Shown here piece by piece: positions 28,167 to 37,774 of a stretch of 41,184 nt of DNA (the stretch's first letter is position 1; every line of letters starts with the position of its first letter). The translations under genes were made by a program, and so were the position numbers. The stretch is from contig JAJDAZ010000021.1 of NCBI GenBank assembly GCA_029261595.1, positions 1 through 41,184 on the forward strand, given 5' to 3'. Source of the stretch: Nitrospinaceae bacterium. GTDB lineage: Bacteria; Nitrospinota; Nitrospinia; Nitrospinales; VA-1. The notes under the pieces were generated by a model. The model was not told the DNA's origin, made no database searches, and saw only the letters and a program-made list of their open reading frames with translations.

Positions 28167-28189
28167 CCTCTCCTCCAATGGAGGAGAGG
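28167..28189. repeat. Perfect palindrome, REP-like
   Basis: CCTCTCCTCC (28167-28176) pairs perfectly with GGAGGAGAGG (28180-28189) around AAT. It lies in the 196-base gap between the transaldolase and glucokinase genes, surrounded by other purine- or pyrimidine-rich runs. There is no T-run, so it is more like a dispersed palindromic repeat than a terminator. Confidence 0.5.
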
Positions 28190-28258
28190 ATTGAGGTGAG
28201 GAGGGAATAATACCTTTGTATTGTTTTGAACTCCTCCATCAGAAGGGAAGATAAGCCT

Positions 28259-29248
28259 ATGATTCTGGCGGCTGATATTGGCGGGACGAAGGTCAATCTG
28301 GCACTGTTCCGGCAGGAAAATAACCATCTCGAACTGGTGGATACGGCAAAATTTGAAAGCCAGAATTATTCCGGGTTGGAAGAAATCCTCGATGAATATT
28401 GTCAGAGTGAGCATCCCGAATTGGAGCGGGCGGGTTTTGGGATCGCCGGACCCGTAAAAGACGGCAAGTGCGACGTCACCAACCTGCCCTGGGTGGTCGA
28501 CGTGGAAAGTTTGAAAAAACGTCTGGGAATTGACGCGGTCTGGCTGATCAATGATCTGGCCGCTATGGCCTGTGCCGTTCCTTTTCTGCCGGAGGCCGAA
28601 CTGAAGGTCCTTCAGGAAGGGCGACCGGAGGAGGGTGGTCGCATAGGTGTTTTGGCGGCAGGGACCGGGCTTGGCGAGGCGTTTCTGCTTCCCGATCAAA
28701 GCGGACGATATTTGATACTGGATTCCGAAGGCGGACACTGCGATTTTTCACCGCGAACCGAACTGGAAATGGAATTGCTCCGGTTCCTGACAGGAAAATT
28801 TGGCCGGACCAGCATCGAGCGTGTGCTTTCAGGACCTGGTCTGTACAATATCTACCAGTTTTTAAGGGAGCATCATTCGTTTGAGGAGCCCCCCTGGCTG
28901 ACCGGGGAATTGCAGGAGGGAGATCCGGGGGTGGTCATCACAAAACATGGCCTGGAGAACACATCGGCGGCCTGCGAAAAGGCATTGGAGATGTTCGTGT
29001 CCCTCTATGGCGCCATTGCCGGTAATCTGGCGCTTCAACTCCTGACCCGCGGGGGCCTCTATATAGGCGGTGGCATCGCACCAAACATCCTTCCCTTGAT
29101 AAAAAGCGGGCTGTTTATGGATTCGTTTTACTCCAAGGGCCGGTTCAAGTCCCTCATGCGCGAAATTCCCGTTAAAGTAATTCTGAACGACCAGGCCTCG
29201 CTTTTCGGGGTGGCCCATTATGCCCTTGGAGATAAATTCGCCCGTTGA
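28259..29248 (+). CDS. glk: Glucokinase
   Basis: Phosphorylates glucose to glucose 6-phosphate with ATP. The ATG at 28259 is preferred (GAAGGGAAG upstream; the protein then starts MILAADIGGTKVNLALF, placing the phosphate-1 motif at the very N-terminus as usual); a TTG at 28226 would add 11 residues. The 329 residues match the Glk (PF02685) type of about 320. Further motifs are INDLAAMAC (catalytic Asp region), AAGTGLGEAFL and DSEGGHCDFSPR. With pgi and tal upstream it forms a sugar-phosphate block. Confidence 0.94.
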   Translation: MILAADIGGTKVNLALFRQENNHLELVDTAKFESQNYSGLEEILDEYCQSEHPELERAGFGIAGPVKDGKCDVTNLPWVVDVESLKKRLGIDAVWLINDLAAMACAVPFLPEAELKVLQEGRPEEGGRIGVLAAGTGLGEAFLLPDQSGRYLILDSEGGHCDFSPRTELEMELLRFLTGKFGRTSIERVLSGPGLYNIYQFLREHHSFEEPPWLTGELQEGDPGVVITKHGLENTSAACEKALEMFVSLYGAIAGNLALQLLTRGGLYIGGGIAPNILPLIKSGLFMDSFYSKGRFKSLMREIPVKVILNDQASLFGVAHYALGDKFAR

Positions 29249-29273
29249 TGTCCCCCTTAAGAAACGGTATGAT
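29245..29273 (+). promoter_or_regulatory. Predicted argG promoter
   Basis: TTGATG (29245-29250) and TATGAT (29268-29273, five of six consensus bases) are spaced by exactly 17 bases. The -35 overlaps the glk stop codon. Transcription would start near 29280, about 75 bases before argG. Confidence 0.5.
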
Positions 29274-29353
29274 ATCCGGCTTGTGACCCATTTGCGCCAG
29301 AAATATTTTTGGCGTGAGCGACAGGATTTAAAGTTTTTTCAGAAAGAAGATCG

Positions 29354-30562
29354 ATGGACAGCAAAGTGAATAAAATCGTTTTAGCGTATTCGGGCGGGTT
29401 AGATACCTCGGTGATCATCCAGTGGTTGAAGGAGCAGTACGGTTGCGAGATCATCGCGTTTTGCGCCGATGTGGGGCAGGGGGCAGAATTGGACCCGGTG
29501 CGCGAAAAAGCATTGGCGACAGGAGCTTCCAAAGTTTACATCGAAGATTTACAGGAAGAGTTTGCGAAGGATTTTTTGTTTCCCATGCTGAGAGCGAACG
29601 CCTTTTATGAAAACAATTACCTGCTGGGAACCGCCATCGCCCGTCCGCTGATTGCCAAAGAGCAAATCAGAATCGCCGCCAAGGAAGAGGCGGACGGCGT
29701 ATGCCATGGCTCCACCGGAAAGGGCAACGACCAGATTCGCTTTGAACTGGCCTACCATACGCTGGATCCCCATATCAAAATCATCGCGCCCTGGCGTCAC
29801 TGGGATCTCACCTCCCGGACGGCCCTCATGGAATACGCCAAGACCCACGGCATTCCCGTTCCGGTTACCAAGGCGAAACCGTACAGTATGGACCGAAATC
29901 TGTTCCACATCAGTTTCGAGGGCGGGGTGCTGGAAGACCCCTGGTATACCCCTGATGAAGATATGTTCCAGTTGAGCGTCGCGCCGGAAAAAGCCCCGGA
30001 CAAGCCAACCATTATCGAAATTGAATACGAAGCGGGCGATCCCGTCGCAATCAACGGCGAGCGCATGAGCCCGGCCAGTCTGCTGACCCGGCTCAATGAA
30101 CTGGGAGGGCAAAACGGCATCGGGCGCATCGACATCGTCGAAAACCGCTTTGTCGGCATGAAGTCGAGAGGAGTTTATGAAACGCCGGGGGGAACCATTC
30201 TGCATGTTGCCCACCGCGCTGTTGAATCACTGACCATGGACCGGGAAATCATGTATCTCCGGGATTCGATGATCCCCGACTATGCCAAGGCCATTTACAA
30301 CGGATTCTGGTTTTCGCCCGAACGTGATTTGATGCAGAAGACGATCGATGAAACGCAGAAAAATGTTTATGGAACCGCCCGGCTGAAACTGTATAAGGGC
30401 AGTTGCATCGTCACGGGACGAAAGGCTGTGAAATCATTATACGATGAAAAAATCGCCACTTTTGAAGAAGGCGATGGTTATCGTCAGGATGATGCGGAAG
30501 GTTTCATCCGCCTCAATGCCCTGCGGTTGAAAATTTATTCCGACACCTACGGAAAAAAATAA
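29354..30562 (+). CDS. argG: Argininosuccinate synthase
   Basis: Joins citrulline and aspartate with ATP to argininosuccinate, the penultimate step of arginine synthesis. The 402 residues match the type I family. The N-terminal PP-loop is [17 protein letters not shown] (residues 9-25). Other blocks are [16 protein letters not shown] (citrulline/aspartate binding), WRHWDLTSR and [19 protein letters not shown]. The ribosome site is weak (AGAAAGAAG). Other arginine genes are not in the window. A weak hairpin follows (CCCCG at 30572-30576 with CGGGG at 30582-30586), which may be a terminator but lacks a clear T-run. Confidence 0.97.
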   Translation: MDSKVNKIVLAYSGGLDTSVIIQWLKEQYGCEIIAFCADVGQGAELDPVREKALATGASKVYIEDLQEEFAKDFLFPMLRANAFYENNYLLGTAIARPLIAKEQIRIAAKEEADGVCHGSTGKGNDQIRFELAYHTLDPHIKIIAPWRHWDLTSRTALMEYAKTHGIPVPVTKAKPYSMDRNLFHISFEGGVLEDPWYTPDEDMFQLSVAPEKAPDKPTIIEIEYEAGDPVAINGERMSPASLLTRLNELGGQNGIGRIDIVENRFVGMKSRGVYETPGGTILHVAHRAVESLTMDREIMYLRDSMIPDYAKAIYNGFWFSPERDLMQKTIDETQKNVYGTARLKLYKGSCIVTGRKAVKSLYDEKIATFEEGDGYRQDDAEGFIRLNALRLKIYSDTYGKK

Positions 30563-30782
30563 ATTTAAAACCCCCGGTTTACGGGGACTTTCATTTCATA
30601 ATTTCCCCCGCACTTGATTTGTTCTTTTATTCAGAGTAAATTTTTAGAGTATTTTGAAAGTAAACGGAGACCGAGGGCCAAAATTCCCCAAAAAAATCGT
30701 CTGTGGTTCCAACACTTCGTCAATCGGTACGCACATATTGGAGCCGGCGTCACGCAGGTCAACTATTAAAGATCCCTGAATA

Positions 30783-32177
30783 ATGAATTCGATTCTTGTT
30801 GTAGATGATGAAAAGAGCTTGCGCGACTTCCTCACTATCATGCTGGAGAATGAGGGCTACGCGGTGGATACCGCCAGCAGCGGGGAAAAAGCCGTCAAGT
30901 TGATCCTGGAGAAGGATTTTGATCTGGTGCTCACTGATTTCAGGATGAAAAAGGCCAACGGCATCGAAGTGTTGGAAGCGGTCAAGGAGCAAAATCCCAT
31001 CACCCCGGTGGTGTTGATGACGGCCTACGCATCCGCCGAGACCGCTGTCGAAGCCATGAAGAAGGGCGCTTATGATTATATTTCCAAGCCCTTCAATGTC
31101 GAAGACATGCAACTCATGGTTAAAAACGCCATCGAGAAAAAGACGCTGGCCGATCAAAACAGTTATCTGAAGTCTGCCCTGAAGGAAAAATTCGGGTTTG
31201 AAAATTTTATCGGCAGCAGTGCTTCCATGCAGAAAATTTTCAAGCTGATCGAAAAAGTAGCCGACAGCAATGCCACCATTCTGATCGGGGGCGAGAGCGG
31301 CACGGGAAAGGAACTCGTCGCCAAGGCAATTCACTTTAACGGAGGCAGAAAAAATTACCCGTTCGTTTCCATAAACTGCGGAGCCGTTCCTGAAAACCTT
31401 CTGGAGAGTGAATTGTTTGGCCATGAAAAAGGCGCTTTTACGGGGGCGGATTCCTCTAAAGTCGGGCTGATGGAAACCGCCAGCAAGGGGACTTTTTTTC
31501 TGGATGAAGTGGGGGAAGCCCCGCTCAGCATCCAGGTCAAGTTGCTCCGAGTCCTCCAGGAAAAAGAAATAACCCGCGTGGGAGGCAACAAAACGATCGG
31601 CATTGATTTGAGAATAGTCGCGGCGTCCAATGTGGAGTTGGCCAAAGCGGTCAAAAATAAAACCTTCCGCGAGGACCTGTATTATCGCCTGAACGTCATC
31701 CCTATCGAGCTTCCCCCGTTGCGCGAAAGAGTGGAAGACATTCCTTTGCTGATAAACCATTTCATTAACAAGTATAATGAAGACCGGCCCGAGGAAAACA
31801 AAATTCAGGGAATTCACCCGGACGCCCTGAGGTTGATGGAACAATATTCCTGGCCCGGAAATGTCCGGGAACTGGAAAACGTGATCGAACGGGCGGTTGT
31901 TCTAGAGGCGGAAGACACCATTCAAGTTTCCAGTTTGCCGGAAGCGGTCTCTGGAACCACGGAGCCCTCTTCAGAGGTTATGTTGCCTTCGAATGATCAA
32001 CCTGTGGATTTGGAGAAAACTTTAGACCAGATCGAAAAGAAAATGCTGAGTGGCGCGTTGGACCAGTCCAATGGAATCATCAACAAAGCCGCGAAACAGC
32101 TCAACTTGAGTTTTCGGTCCATGCGATACCGGATTCAAAAACATAAACTCAAGGGGAAAGAAGAAACAGACGATTGA
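30783..32177 (+). CDS. NtrC-family sigma-54-dependent response regulator
   Basis: Response regulator with three domains. The receiver (residues 1-115) has the acidic pair DDE at 8-10, phosphoacceptor D52 and K102 in ISKPF. The AAA+ domain (about 143-375) carries Walker A GESGTGKE (170-177), the sigma-54-contacting GAFTGA loop (217-222) and Walker B GTFFLDEVG, so it should be a competent sigma-54 activator. The Fis-type helix-turn-helix is at the C-terminus (NGIINKAAKQLNLSFRSMRYR). The arrangement resembles PilR and related regulators. No histidine kinase is adjacent, so its signal is unknown. The next gene follows closely and may be co-transcribed. Confidence 0.94.
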   Translation: MNSILVVDDEKSLRDFLTIMLENEGYAVDTASSGEKAVKLILEKDFDLVLTDFRMKKANGIEVLEAVKEQNPITPVVLMTAYASAETAVEAMKKGAYDYISKPFNVEDMQLMVKNAIEKKTLADQNSYLKSALKEKFGFENFIGSSASMQKIFKLIEKVADSNATILIGGESGTGKELVAKAIHFNGGRKNYPFVSINCGAVPENLLESELFGHEKGAFTGADSSKVGLMETASKGTFFLDEVGEAPLSIQVKLLRVLQEKEITRVGGNKTIGIDLRIVAASNVELAKAVKNKTFREDLYYRLNVIPIELPPLRERVEDIPLLINHFINKYNEDRPEENKIQGIHPDALRLMEQYSWPGNVRELENVIERAVVLEAEDTIQVSSLPEAVSGTTEPSSEVMLPSNDQPVDLEKTLDQIEKKMLSGALDQSNGIINKAAKQLNLSFRSMRYRIQKHKLKGKEETDD

Positions 32178-32260
32178 CCCTGTCTCCATTTTTCAACCTT
32201 CCCCTGACTTTGATGGATGGCAAGTTTTTGAAAATCTCCTCTCTATTTAATGCCCGGACG

Positions 32261-34276
32261 ATGAATCGCCGTCAACAGAAAAATATTTTTTTATTCAGAA
32301 AAATACTTGTCAGCCTGTGGTTGTCGGGCCTGTTTCTGACGGGTTTGCCGCATTTCCTTTGCGCGCAGTCTCTGGACTCTAATCCTATTTTGACCGACCC
32401 CTACCTTCAGGCCGAACACTTTTATCATGGCGGGGAATTTGAAAAAGCTCGTCCTCTGTATCAGTCCTATTACGAAAACAACTCCCAGGGATTACGAGCC
32501 AATAAAGTTTTATATCGCCTGGGGCAATTGGATCAGGCGAGCGGGTCCTTCGCCACGGCTCTCAGGTATTACCAGATTTTAATAGAGAAATTTCCGGGCC
32601 GCTCGACCATGGATCATGTGCGTTTCCTGATGGGCGAATGCCATTTTGAGTTGGGCCAGTATTCCGAGGCGGAGGGGTTTTTCAAAAAGGTGGCGGAGAC
32701 CCACCCGGACATCAAGTTACGCTGGAAAGCCCTGTTTTATCTGGGCAAACTGGATGAAAAGAAATTGGATTATACCGGCGCATTGGACAAGCTGGTGCGC
32801 GCTCATGATCAGAACGAAAATCAGGAGGTCAAAAACTTCGCCCTGGGAAGTATCGAGGAAATAATCAATGAAAAAATTTCCGAAGACACCCTCATAGTTT
32901 TGACCCGAAAATATCAAAGCGGATTTCCCGCCGACCGGGTGCTTCTTAAGCTGATTTCCAATTACCGGAATCAGAAGAACCTCACCAATTTTCAGGCCAT
33001 CGCCGCCGATTTTGTGGCCCGGTTTCCGGACCACCCTGAAAGGCAAAAAATTGCCAGGCAAATTCAGGCGGTCGAAAAAAATAAAGCAGGAAAAGTTCGT
33101 GTGGGAGTGGTTTTGCCTTTGACGGGGAAGCGCTCCGTGATCGGCCAACAGGTTTTGCAGGGTATCCAGCTGGCTCTCAATCAACTGGGTTTTTCAGCCA
33201 AGGAAAAGGTGGAACTGGTCGTCAAAGATTCCGCGGGTGGGCTGCCCCTGACCGGCATCATTGAAGAATTGGCCGGGGACCCGAATATGGTAGGCATCAT
33301 CGGTCCGGTTCTCAGTGGAGAAGTCAAGGAAATCGTGCCGGCGGTTGACCGGTTTCAAATTCCGGTGTTCACCCCCACGGCTTCTTCGGAAGGGCTCCCC
33401 GAATTGAGCCCTTATATCTTCAGAAACGCGCTCACCCGAAAAATCCAGGCCAGATCCCTGGCGCGGTACTCCATCAATGAGTTGAATCTGCGCCGTTTCG
33501 CCATTCTTTACCCCGCTGAGAGCTACGGCATAGAGTTTCGAAAGCTCTTCAAAAAAGAAGTCGAGTCTCTGGGGGGCGAAGTGGTCACGACCGTCGCCTA
33601 TGACCGTAAACAAACCGATTTTAAAGCGCAGATTCTGGAACTCGGAGGCATTCCCGATAATCAGTTGGAAAAACTGGCGCGGGAGGATCTTTTGAGCGGA
33701 CACGCTTATGGCGGGATGGAAGGCGGAAACGGGAAGTTATCGCGCCCGGTGGTGGACATGGGGCATTGGAACAATGACGATATCGAAAATTTTAAAACCT
33801 CGCTGGAATTTAGTTACGACGCTATTTTCATTCCCGGGTTTCATGACAAAGTGGGCCTGATTGTGCCTCAACTGGTTTTTTATAATATTGACAGTGTGAC
33901 TCTGCTGGGCGCCAATGGCTGGAATTCTCCCAAACTGGTGGCGAATGCCGGGAAATATATAAAAACCGGGTTTTTTGTGGACGGATTTTTTTCGGATTCC
34001 AGCCGGCTGGGCGTGCAAAAGTTTGTGGAGGCTTTTAAAACCACGTTTGGAAAAGATGCCACCCTTCATTCGGCGCAGGCGTATGACAGCGCAAGTATTT
34101 TGATTCAAGGGATCCTGGAGGGCGCGGACAACCGCCTCAAAATTAAAGAGCGTCTGGATGGAGTGAAAAATTTTCCAGGAATTTCAGGGACCACCACGCT
34201 TCTGCCGACAGGCGATTCCGACAAGCAGTTATTCACCCTGCGCATCAAAAACCGGAAAGTCCAGCAGGTGAACTGA
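32261..34276 (+). CDS. TPR plus periplasmic-binding-fold protein (LpoA-like layout)
   Basis: A periplasmic protein in two parts. Residues from about 45 to 280 are TPR-like helical repeats (EHFYHGGEFEKARPLYQSYY; LMGECHFELGQYSEAEGFFK). From about 290 a type I periplasmic-binding fold begins (VRVGVVLPLTGKRSVIGQQV) and runs through VGIIGPVLSGEVKEIVP, IPVFTPTASSEG and the ending segment. This TPR plus Peripla_BP_6 order is that of LppC/LpoA, the activator of PBP1A, and a PBP1A gene is convergent next door. There is no lipobox, only a cleavable-type signal. The ATG at 32261 is preferred because it puts MNRRQQK and a hydrophobic stretch at the N-terminus; the frame is open back to a TTG at 32174 that overlaps the regulator stop. 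Confidence 0.85.
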   Translation: MNRRQQKNIFLFRKILVSLWLSGLFLTGLPHFLCAQSLDSNPILTDPYLQAEHFYHGGEFEKARPLYQSYYENNSQGLRANKVLYRLGQLDQASGSFATALRYYQILIEKFPGRSTMDHVRFLMGECHFELGQYSEAEGFFKKVAETHPDIKLRWKALFYLGKLDEKKLDYTGALDKLVRAHDQNENQEVKNFALGSIEEIINEKISEDTLIVLTRKYQSGFPADRVLLKLISNYRNQKNLTNFQAIAADFVARFPDHPERQKIARQIQAVEKNKAGKVRVGVVLPLTGKRSVIGQQVLQGIQLALNQLGFSAKEKVELVVKDSAGGLPLTGIIEELAGDPNMVGIIGPVLSGEVKEIVPAVDRFQIPVFTPTASSEGLPELSPYIFRNALTRKIQARSLARYSINELNLRRFAILYPAESYGIEFRKLFKKEVESLGGEVVTTVAYDRKQTDFKAQILELGGIPDNQLEKLAREDLLSGHAYGGMEGGNGKLSRPVVDMGHWNNDDIENFKTSLEFSYDAIFIPGFHDKVGLIVPQLVFYNIDSVTLLGANGWNSPKLVANAGKYIKTGFFVDGFFSDSSRLGVQKFVEAFKTTFGKDATLHSAQAYDSASILIQGILEGADNRLKIKERLDGVKNFPGISGTTTLLPTGDSDKQLFTLRIKNRKVQQVN

Positions 34277-34336
34277 GCGCCTGATTTACATTGTGAATGG
34301 GGGGCCTTCGATGGGCCATCTCATTTCCGGTCCGGT

Positions 34337-36745
34337 CTAGAAATTATCCTCCGGAAAGAGTTCCGTTTCCGCCAGGCCGGACTCCAGGGCGTCTTCCTCA
34401 AAGTCATCTATAAAAACCTCGAACCGCGCACCCGGTTCATCAAAATTGGCTTTGTCTCCCGTTTCCGTATTGATCTTGGTAAAAACGACATCCTTGGAAA
34501 CGGGGAAGTTCAGTTTCGGGGTGTCGCGCAGTACATACTCCATATACTCCAGCCAGATGGGGATGGCCGCCCGGGACCCGGTTTCATTGATGCCCAGCGG
34601 CTCGTAGTCGTCCCGGCCCACCCACACGCCGGTCACGATTTCCGGTGAGAATCCGATGAACCAGGCATCGACATTATTATTGGTGGTGCCGGTTTTTCCT
34701 GCGATGGGGCGTTTCAGAACCTTGATCTTGGTGGCGGTGCCGCGCTGCACCACACTTTGCATCAGGCTGGTGATCGTGGTCGCGAGGCCGCTCGAGATGG
34801 GATTGGAGATATGGGGTTGCGCGGAATAAAGCATTTCCCCGCGTCTGTTTTCGATCAGGCGCACCGCCGTGGGGGCCACTCTCTCTCCCTGGTTGGCGAA
34901 TGCTGAATAGGCGGAGGTGAGGTCCAGAAGTGTCATTCCCGACGACCCCAGGGAAATGGATAGATTATTCGCCAGCGGTGAACTGATGCCAAGGTCCCGC
35001 GCCATCTGAACCGCCCGGCCCACGCCGATTTCCTGCAGGAGTTTTACGGTCACAATATTACGCGAGTGGGTCAAAGCTGTTCGAAGCGAGGTGGGGCCGT
35101 AGAATTTTTTCTCAAAATTGACAGGTTTCCATTCATCGAAGGCGTCCACCTTTTCTTTAAAAATGATGGGAGAATCGATGACGATACTCGCCGGGGTGAA
35201 CCCTTCCTTGATGGCGGACGCGTAAATGATGGGTTTGAAGGCCGACCCCGGTTGCCTCAGGGCCTGCACCGTTCGGTTGAACTGGCTTTTGGAAAAGTTG
35301 TAACCGCCAACCATCGCCTTGATCTGGCCGGTCCCCGCCTCCAGGCTGATGAGACCTGCTTCCACGGAAGGTTCCTGTTCCAGGCTGAGCGACCATCTCA
35401 TGTCCTCTTCCCTGGACCCAAGGACTTTTACCAGAATCAGATCTCCCGCCGACAACGCTTTATTCGCACGGGAGATTTTAGCCCATCTTCCATCCACCCG
35501 GATATTCGGTTTCCTCGCCCAGTTCATGTCCTTGAGTTCAATGATGCCTTCGTCGTTTCCCAGCCCCACCAGGACATCGTCGTCGGTCACTTCAAGAACA
35601 GCCCCTTTGAGGATGGCGCCCGGCTCCGGGCCTGCGCCGTCATCCTTGTCGAAGCCGTTGAGTTCGCGGAGCGTGGTTTGGATGACCAGAGGGTTCTGCG
35701 TCAGGTCCACGGTTCCCAGGGGACCTCGATAGCCGTAGCGTTTGTCTGCTATCAACAGGTTGGCGCGAACGGCCTGCTGGGCCACCTCCTGGTAATCCAT
35801 ATTCAGGGTGGTGTAAACTTTCAAGCCCTCCCGGTACATTTTTTTGCTTCCGTAGGTGTCCTGAAGAAATTGACGGATGTGCTCGACGAAATACGGGGCC
35901 CTGTTGAGCATGCCGGTGATTTCACCCAGTTGGAATTCCGATTTCTGGCCTTCCTCCGCCTGCTTCTGGGTGATGAACCCCAGGGAAGCCATTCGCCGAA
36001 TTGCGTGGTTGCGTCTTTTTTTTGCCCGCTCGGGGTATCGATACGGCGTGTAATTGTTCGGGGCTTTGGGAAGACTGGACAGCATGGCGCATTCTTCAAA
36101 CGTCAGGTCTCCTGCCGATTTTCCGAAATACGTCCTGGATGCCGCTTCCACGCCATAGCTCCCGTGTCCGTAATAAATCTGATTGAGATACATGCCGAGA
36201 ATTTCATCCTTGGAAAAGATCAACTCCAGGCGAATGGCCAGAATGGCCTCTTTTATTTTGCGGGTGATGGTCCGGTCGCGGGTCAGGAACAATGTTTTGG
36301 ACAACTGCTGGGTGATGGTGCTTCCCCCTTCCACGACGGCCCCCGCTTTGAGGTTGGTGAAAAAAGCTCGCACGATGGCTTTAGGGTCGATCCCGAAGTG
36401 ATAATAAAAATTGGAATCTTCGACAGCAAGCGTCGCCTGTTTCAATTGCAGAGGAATTTTTTCGTCAGGAAGGATGATTCTTTTTTCGATATAAAATTCA
36501 GCGATCAATTCGTCATTGTCTGAAAACAGCTTGGTGATGGTGCTGGGCTGATATTCCTTCAGAACGCGGACATCGGGCAGGCCTTTGGAGTACTTAAAAT
36601 AAAGAACGGCCGCTCCGATAGAGGCCAGAAAAAGGCCGGTGAAAGCCAAAAACAAACAGCTTATAAACACCATTCTTCCGAAAGACCGGGCCTTTTTTTT
36701 GGAGGGCTTTTTTTTCACTTTTTGATTTTTAAATATTTTCTTCAT
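34337..36745 (-). CDS. mrcA: Class A penicillin-binding protein 1A
   Basis: Bifunctional peptidoglycan glycosyltransferase/transpeptidase of the inner membrane, about 802 residues. A Lys-rich cytoplasmic start (KKKPSKKKAR) precedes one membrane helix. The GT51 domain has the catalytic Glu in AVEDSNFYYHFG near residue 109, GGSTITQQLSKT and MYLNQIYYGHGSYGVEAAS. An OB-like insert lies between about residues 330 and 430, as in E. coli PBP1A. The transpeptidase has SAFK, SRN and KTGTTNNN. The ATG at 36745 is preferred over a TTG at 36760; neither has a strong ribosome site. It converges with the LpoA-like gene. Length and the OB insert set it apart from the PBP encoded at 20001-22043. Confidence 0.95.
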   Translation of the reverse strand: MKKIFKNQKVKKKPSKKKARSFGRMVFISCLFLAFTGLFLASIGAAVLYFKYSKGLPDVRVLKEYQPSTITKLFSDNDELIAEFYIEKRIILPDEKIPLQLKQATLAVEDSNFYYHFGIDPKAIVRAFFTNLKAGAVVEGGSTITQQLSKTLFLTRDRTITRKIKEAILAIRLELIFSKDEILGMYLNQIYYGHGSYGVEAASRTYFGKSAGDLTFEECAMLSSLPKAPNNYTPYRYPERAKKRRNHAIRRMASLGFITQKQAEEGQKSEFQLGEITGMLNRAPYFVEHIRQFLQDTYGSKKMYREGLKVYTTLNMDYQEVAQQAVRANLLIADKRYGYRGPLGTVDLTQNPLVIQTTLRELNGFDKDDGAGPEPGAILKGAVLEVTDDDVLVGLGNDEGIIELKDMNWARKPNIRVDGRWAKISRANKALSAGDLILVKVLGSREEDMRWSLSLEQEPSVEAGLISLEAGTGQIKAMVGGYNFSKSQFNRTVQALRQPGSAFKPIIYASAIKEGFTPASIVIDSPIIFKEKVDAFDEWKPVNFEKKFYGPTSLRTALTHSRNIVTVKLLQEIGVGRAVQMARDLGISSPLANNLSISLGSSGMTLLDLTSAYSAFANQGERVAPTAVRLIENRRGEMLYSAQPHISNPISSGLATTITSLMQSVVQRGTATKIKVLKRPIAGKTGTTNNNVDAWFIGFSPEIVTGVWVGRDDYEPLGINETGSRAAIPIWLEYMEYVLRDTPKLNFPVSKDVVFTKINTETGDKANFDEPGARFEVFIDDFEEDALESGLAETELFPEDNF

Positions 36746-36820
36746 GCTGTGAAATTGCAAAGTTCAGTACGACCGGCGCCCAGCTTACTGGGGAAGGGGA
36801 GCCGAAATTTCATCGCCTCT

Positions 36821-37243
36821 TCAACCGGGCACTGGGCGTCCTTCCTCCAGGTCAATGAGATCGACCCAGGTGGCGACGTCATTTTTTGACGAATCGCTAT
36901 TGTCCCATAATTTAAAAAACCATTTCCAGAGTCCCCTGCTTCTCGCTTTGCGATCCAGAATCTGCCGGTTGACGGACCCCAGGTCTTCCGGTTGAAAGGA
37001 ACTGCATTTTTTTTCGACCCACCGGACCAGTTCTTCCTCATTTTGTGACGTCACCTGATGGACCCATTGCTCTGCATTGATTTCAAGAAAGTCCAAAAGT
37101 ATTTTATCCACAGGACAGGGAAAGAGGTATTCTCCCAATGTATTGTTTCGGTAGGCACGGGCTTTATCGGCCATCCGCGGGAGGTGAACGAGACCGCTCA
37201 TTTTATCTCTGGGACTGCGGGGGAATGTCAGGCTTAGGTCCAT
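36821..37243 (-). CDS. DUF5069 domain protein
   Basis: A 140-residue soluble protein of the DUF5069 family. The recognisable block is the N-terminal DLSLTFPRSPRDKMSGLVHL, followed by PRMADKARAYRNNTLGEYLF and CPVDKILLDFLEI. The family has no assigned function. The second half is helical with a Trp-rich segment (GLWKWFFKLWDN). It lies 75 bases upstream of the PBP1A gene on the same strand, so co-transcription is possible. No signal peptide is present. Confidence 0.8.
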   Translation of the reverse strand: MDLSLTFPRSPRDKMSGLVHLPRMADKARAYRNNTLGEYLFPCPVDKILLDFLEINAEQWVHQVTSQNEEELVRWVEKKCSSFQPEDLGSVNRQILDRKARSRGLWKWFFKLWDNSDSSKNDVATWVDLIDLEEGRPVPG

Positions 37244-37306
37244 GTTTTAATACTTTGATCCGATGCGCTGAAGAATTCAGATCGGGCTGGAAAAACAAAA
37301 AAGAAA

Positions 37307-37774
37307 TCAGTCCAGTCGGACACGGCTCACACGGGTAAGGTTTTTAGACGTTTTAATGGCGCGTGCCCCTTCAGGGCCAATCCGGTTTCTGAAAAGATCC
37401 AGGGTTGTGAGTTGGCTCAGGTTTTCAGAATCAGCGATAAACTTTGCCCCTTCTTCACCAATACGGTTGAACTTTAAAACCAGTTGGTCCAACTGGGCGA
37501 AATTGTTGGATGCGGCCAAAGCCCTGGCCCCTTCGGCGGATATATTATTGGATTTCAGGTTGAGAACTTTTAACCGGGTCAGGAAAGGGGATTCAGAAAG
37601 GGCTACGACCCCCTCATCGCCAATGTCGTTTTCACCCAGTTCCAGATTCACCACATTGGCGAGGATTTCCATCCCTGCAAGCTTTTTCGCGCCCTCGCTT
37701 CCTATTTTTCTGTTTTCCAGATTCAGGGTGGAATCATCTATTAAGTTTTTCTGGACGAGTTCTTCGATTTCCAT
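37307..37774 (-). CDS. Leucine-rich-repeat protein, ribonuclease-inhibitor type
   Basis: A 155-residue protein made almost wholly of about five leucine-rich repeats of the ribonuclease-inhibitor kind, each about 27-28 residues with the consensus L-x-L-x-x-N-x-I-x-x-E-G-A-x-A-L (for example LNLKSNNISAEGARALAASN and LKFNRIGEEGAKFIADSENL). Such repeats form a curved protein-binding surface. There is no signal peptide or enzymatic domain, so it is probably a cytoplasmic adaptor whose partner cannot be told. The ATG at 37774 is taken as start; no Shine-Dalgarno is evident. The adjacent region up to 37899 is A+T-rich and non-coding. Confidence 0.78.
   Translation of the reverse strand: MEIEELVQKNLIDDSTLNLENRKIGSEGAKKLAGMEILANVVNLELGENDIGDEGVVALSESPFLTRLKVLNLKSNNISAEGARALAASNNFAQLDQLVLKFNRIGEEGAKFIADSENLSQLTTLDLFRNRIGPEGARAIKTSKNLTRVSRVRLD

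Noticed and set aside
30644..30841. A 65-codon minus-strand frame before the NtrC-type regulator
   Set aside because: It overlaps the regulator start on the other strand and has no ribosome site or recognised family; a gene remnant is possible but not supported.
35066..36523. A 485-codon open frame on the plus strand opposite the PBP1A gene
   Set aside because: It is fully antisense to a clear PBP1A with intact motifs, shows no family signature and reads as a mirror of that gene's codon pattern.
20001..36745. The two class A PBP genes as a recent duplication
   Set aside because: They differ in length (680 against about 802), one has an OB insert, and their transpeptidase motifs and neighbours differ, so they are old paralogues.
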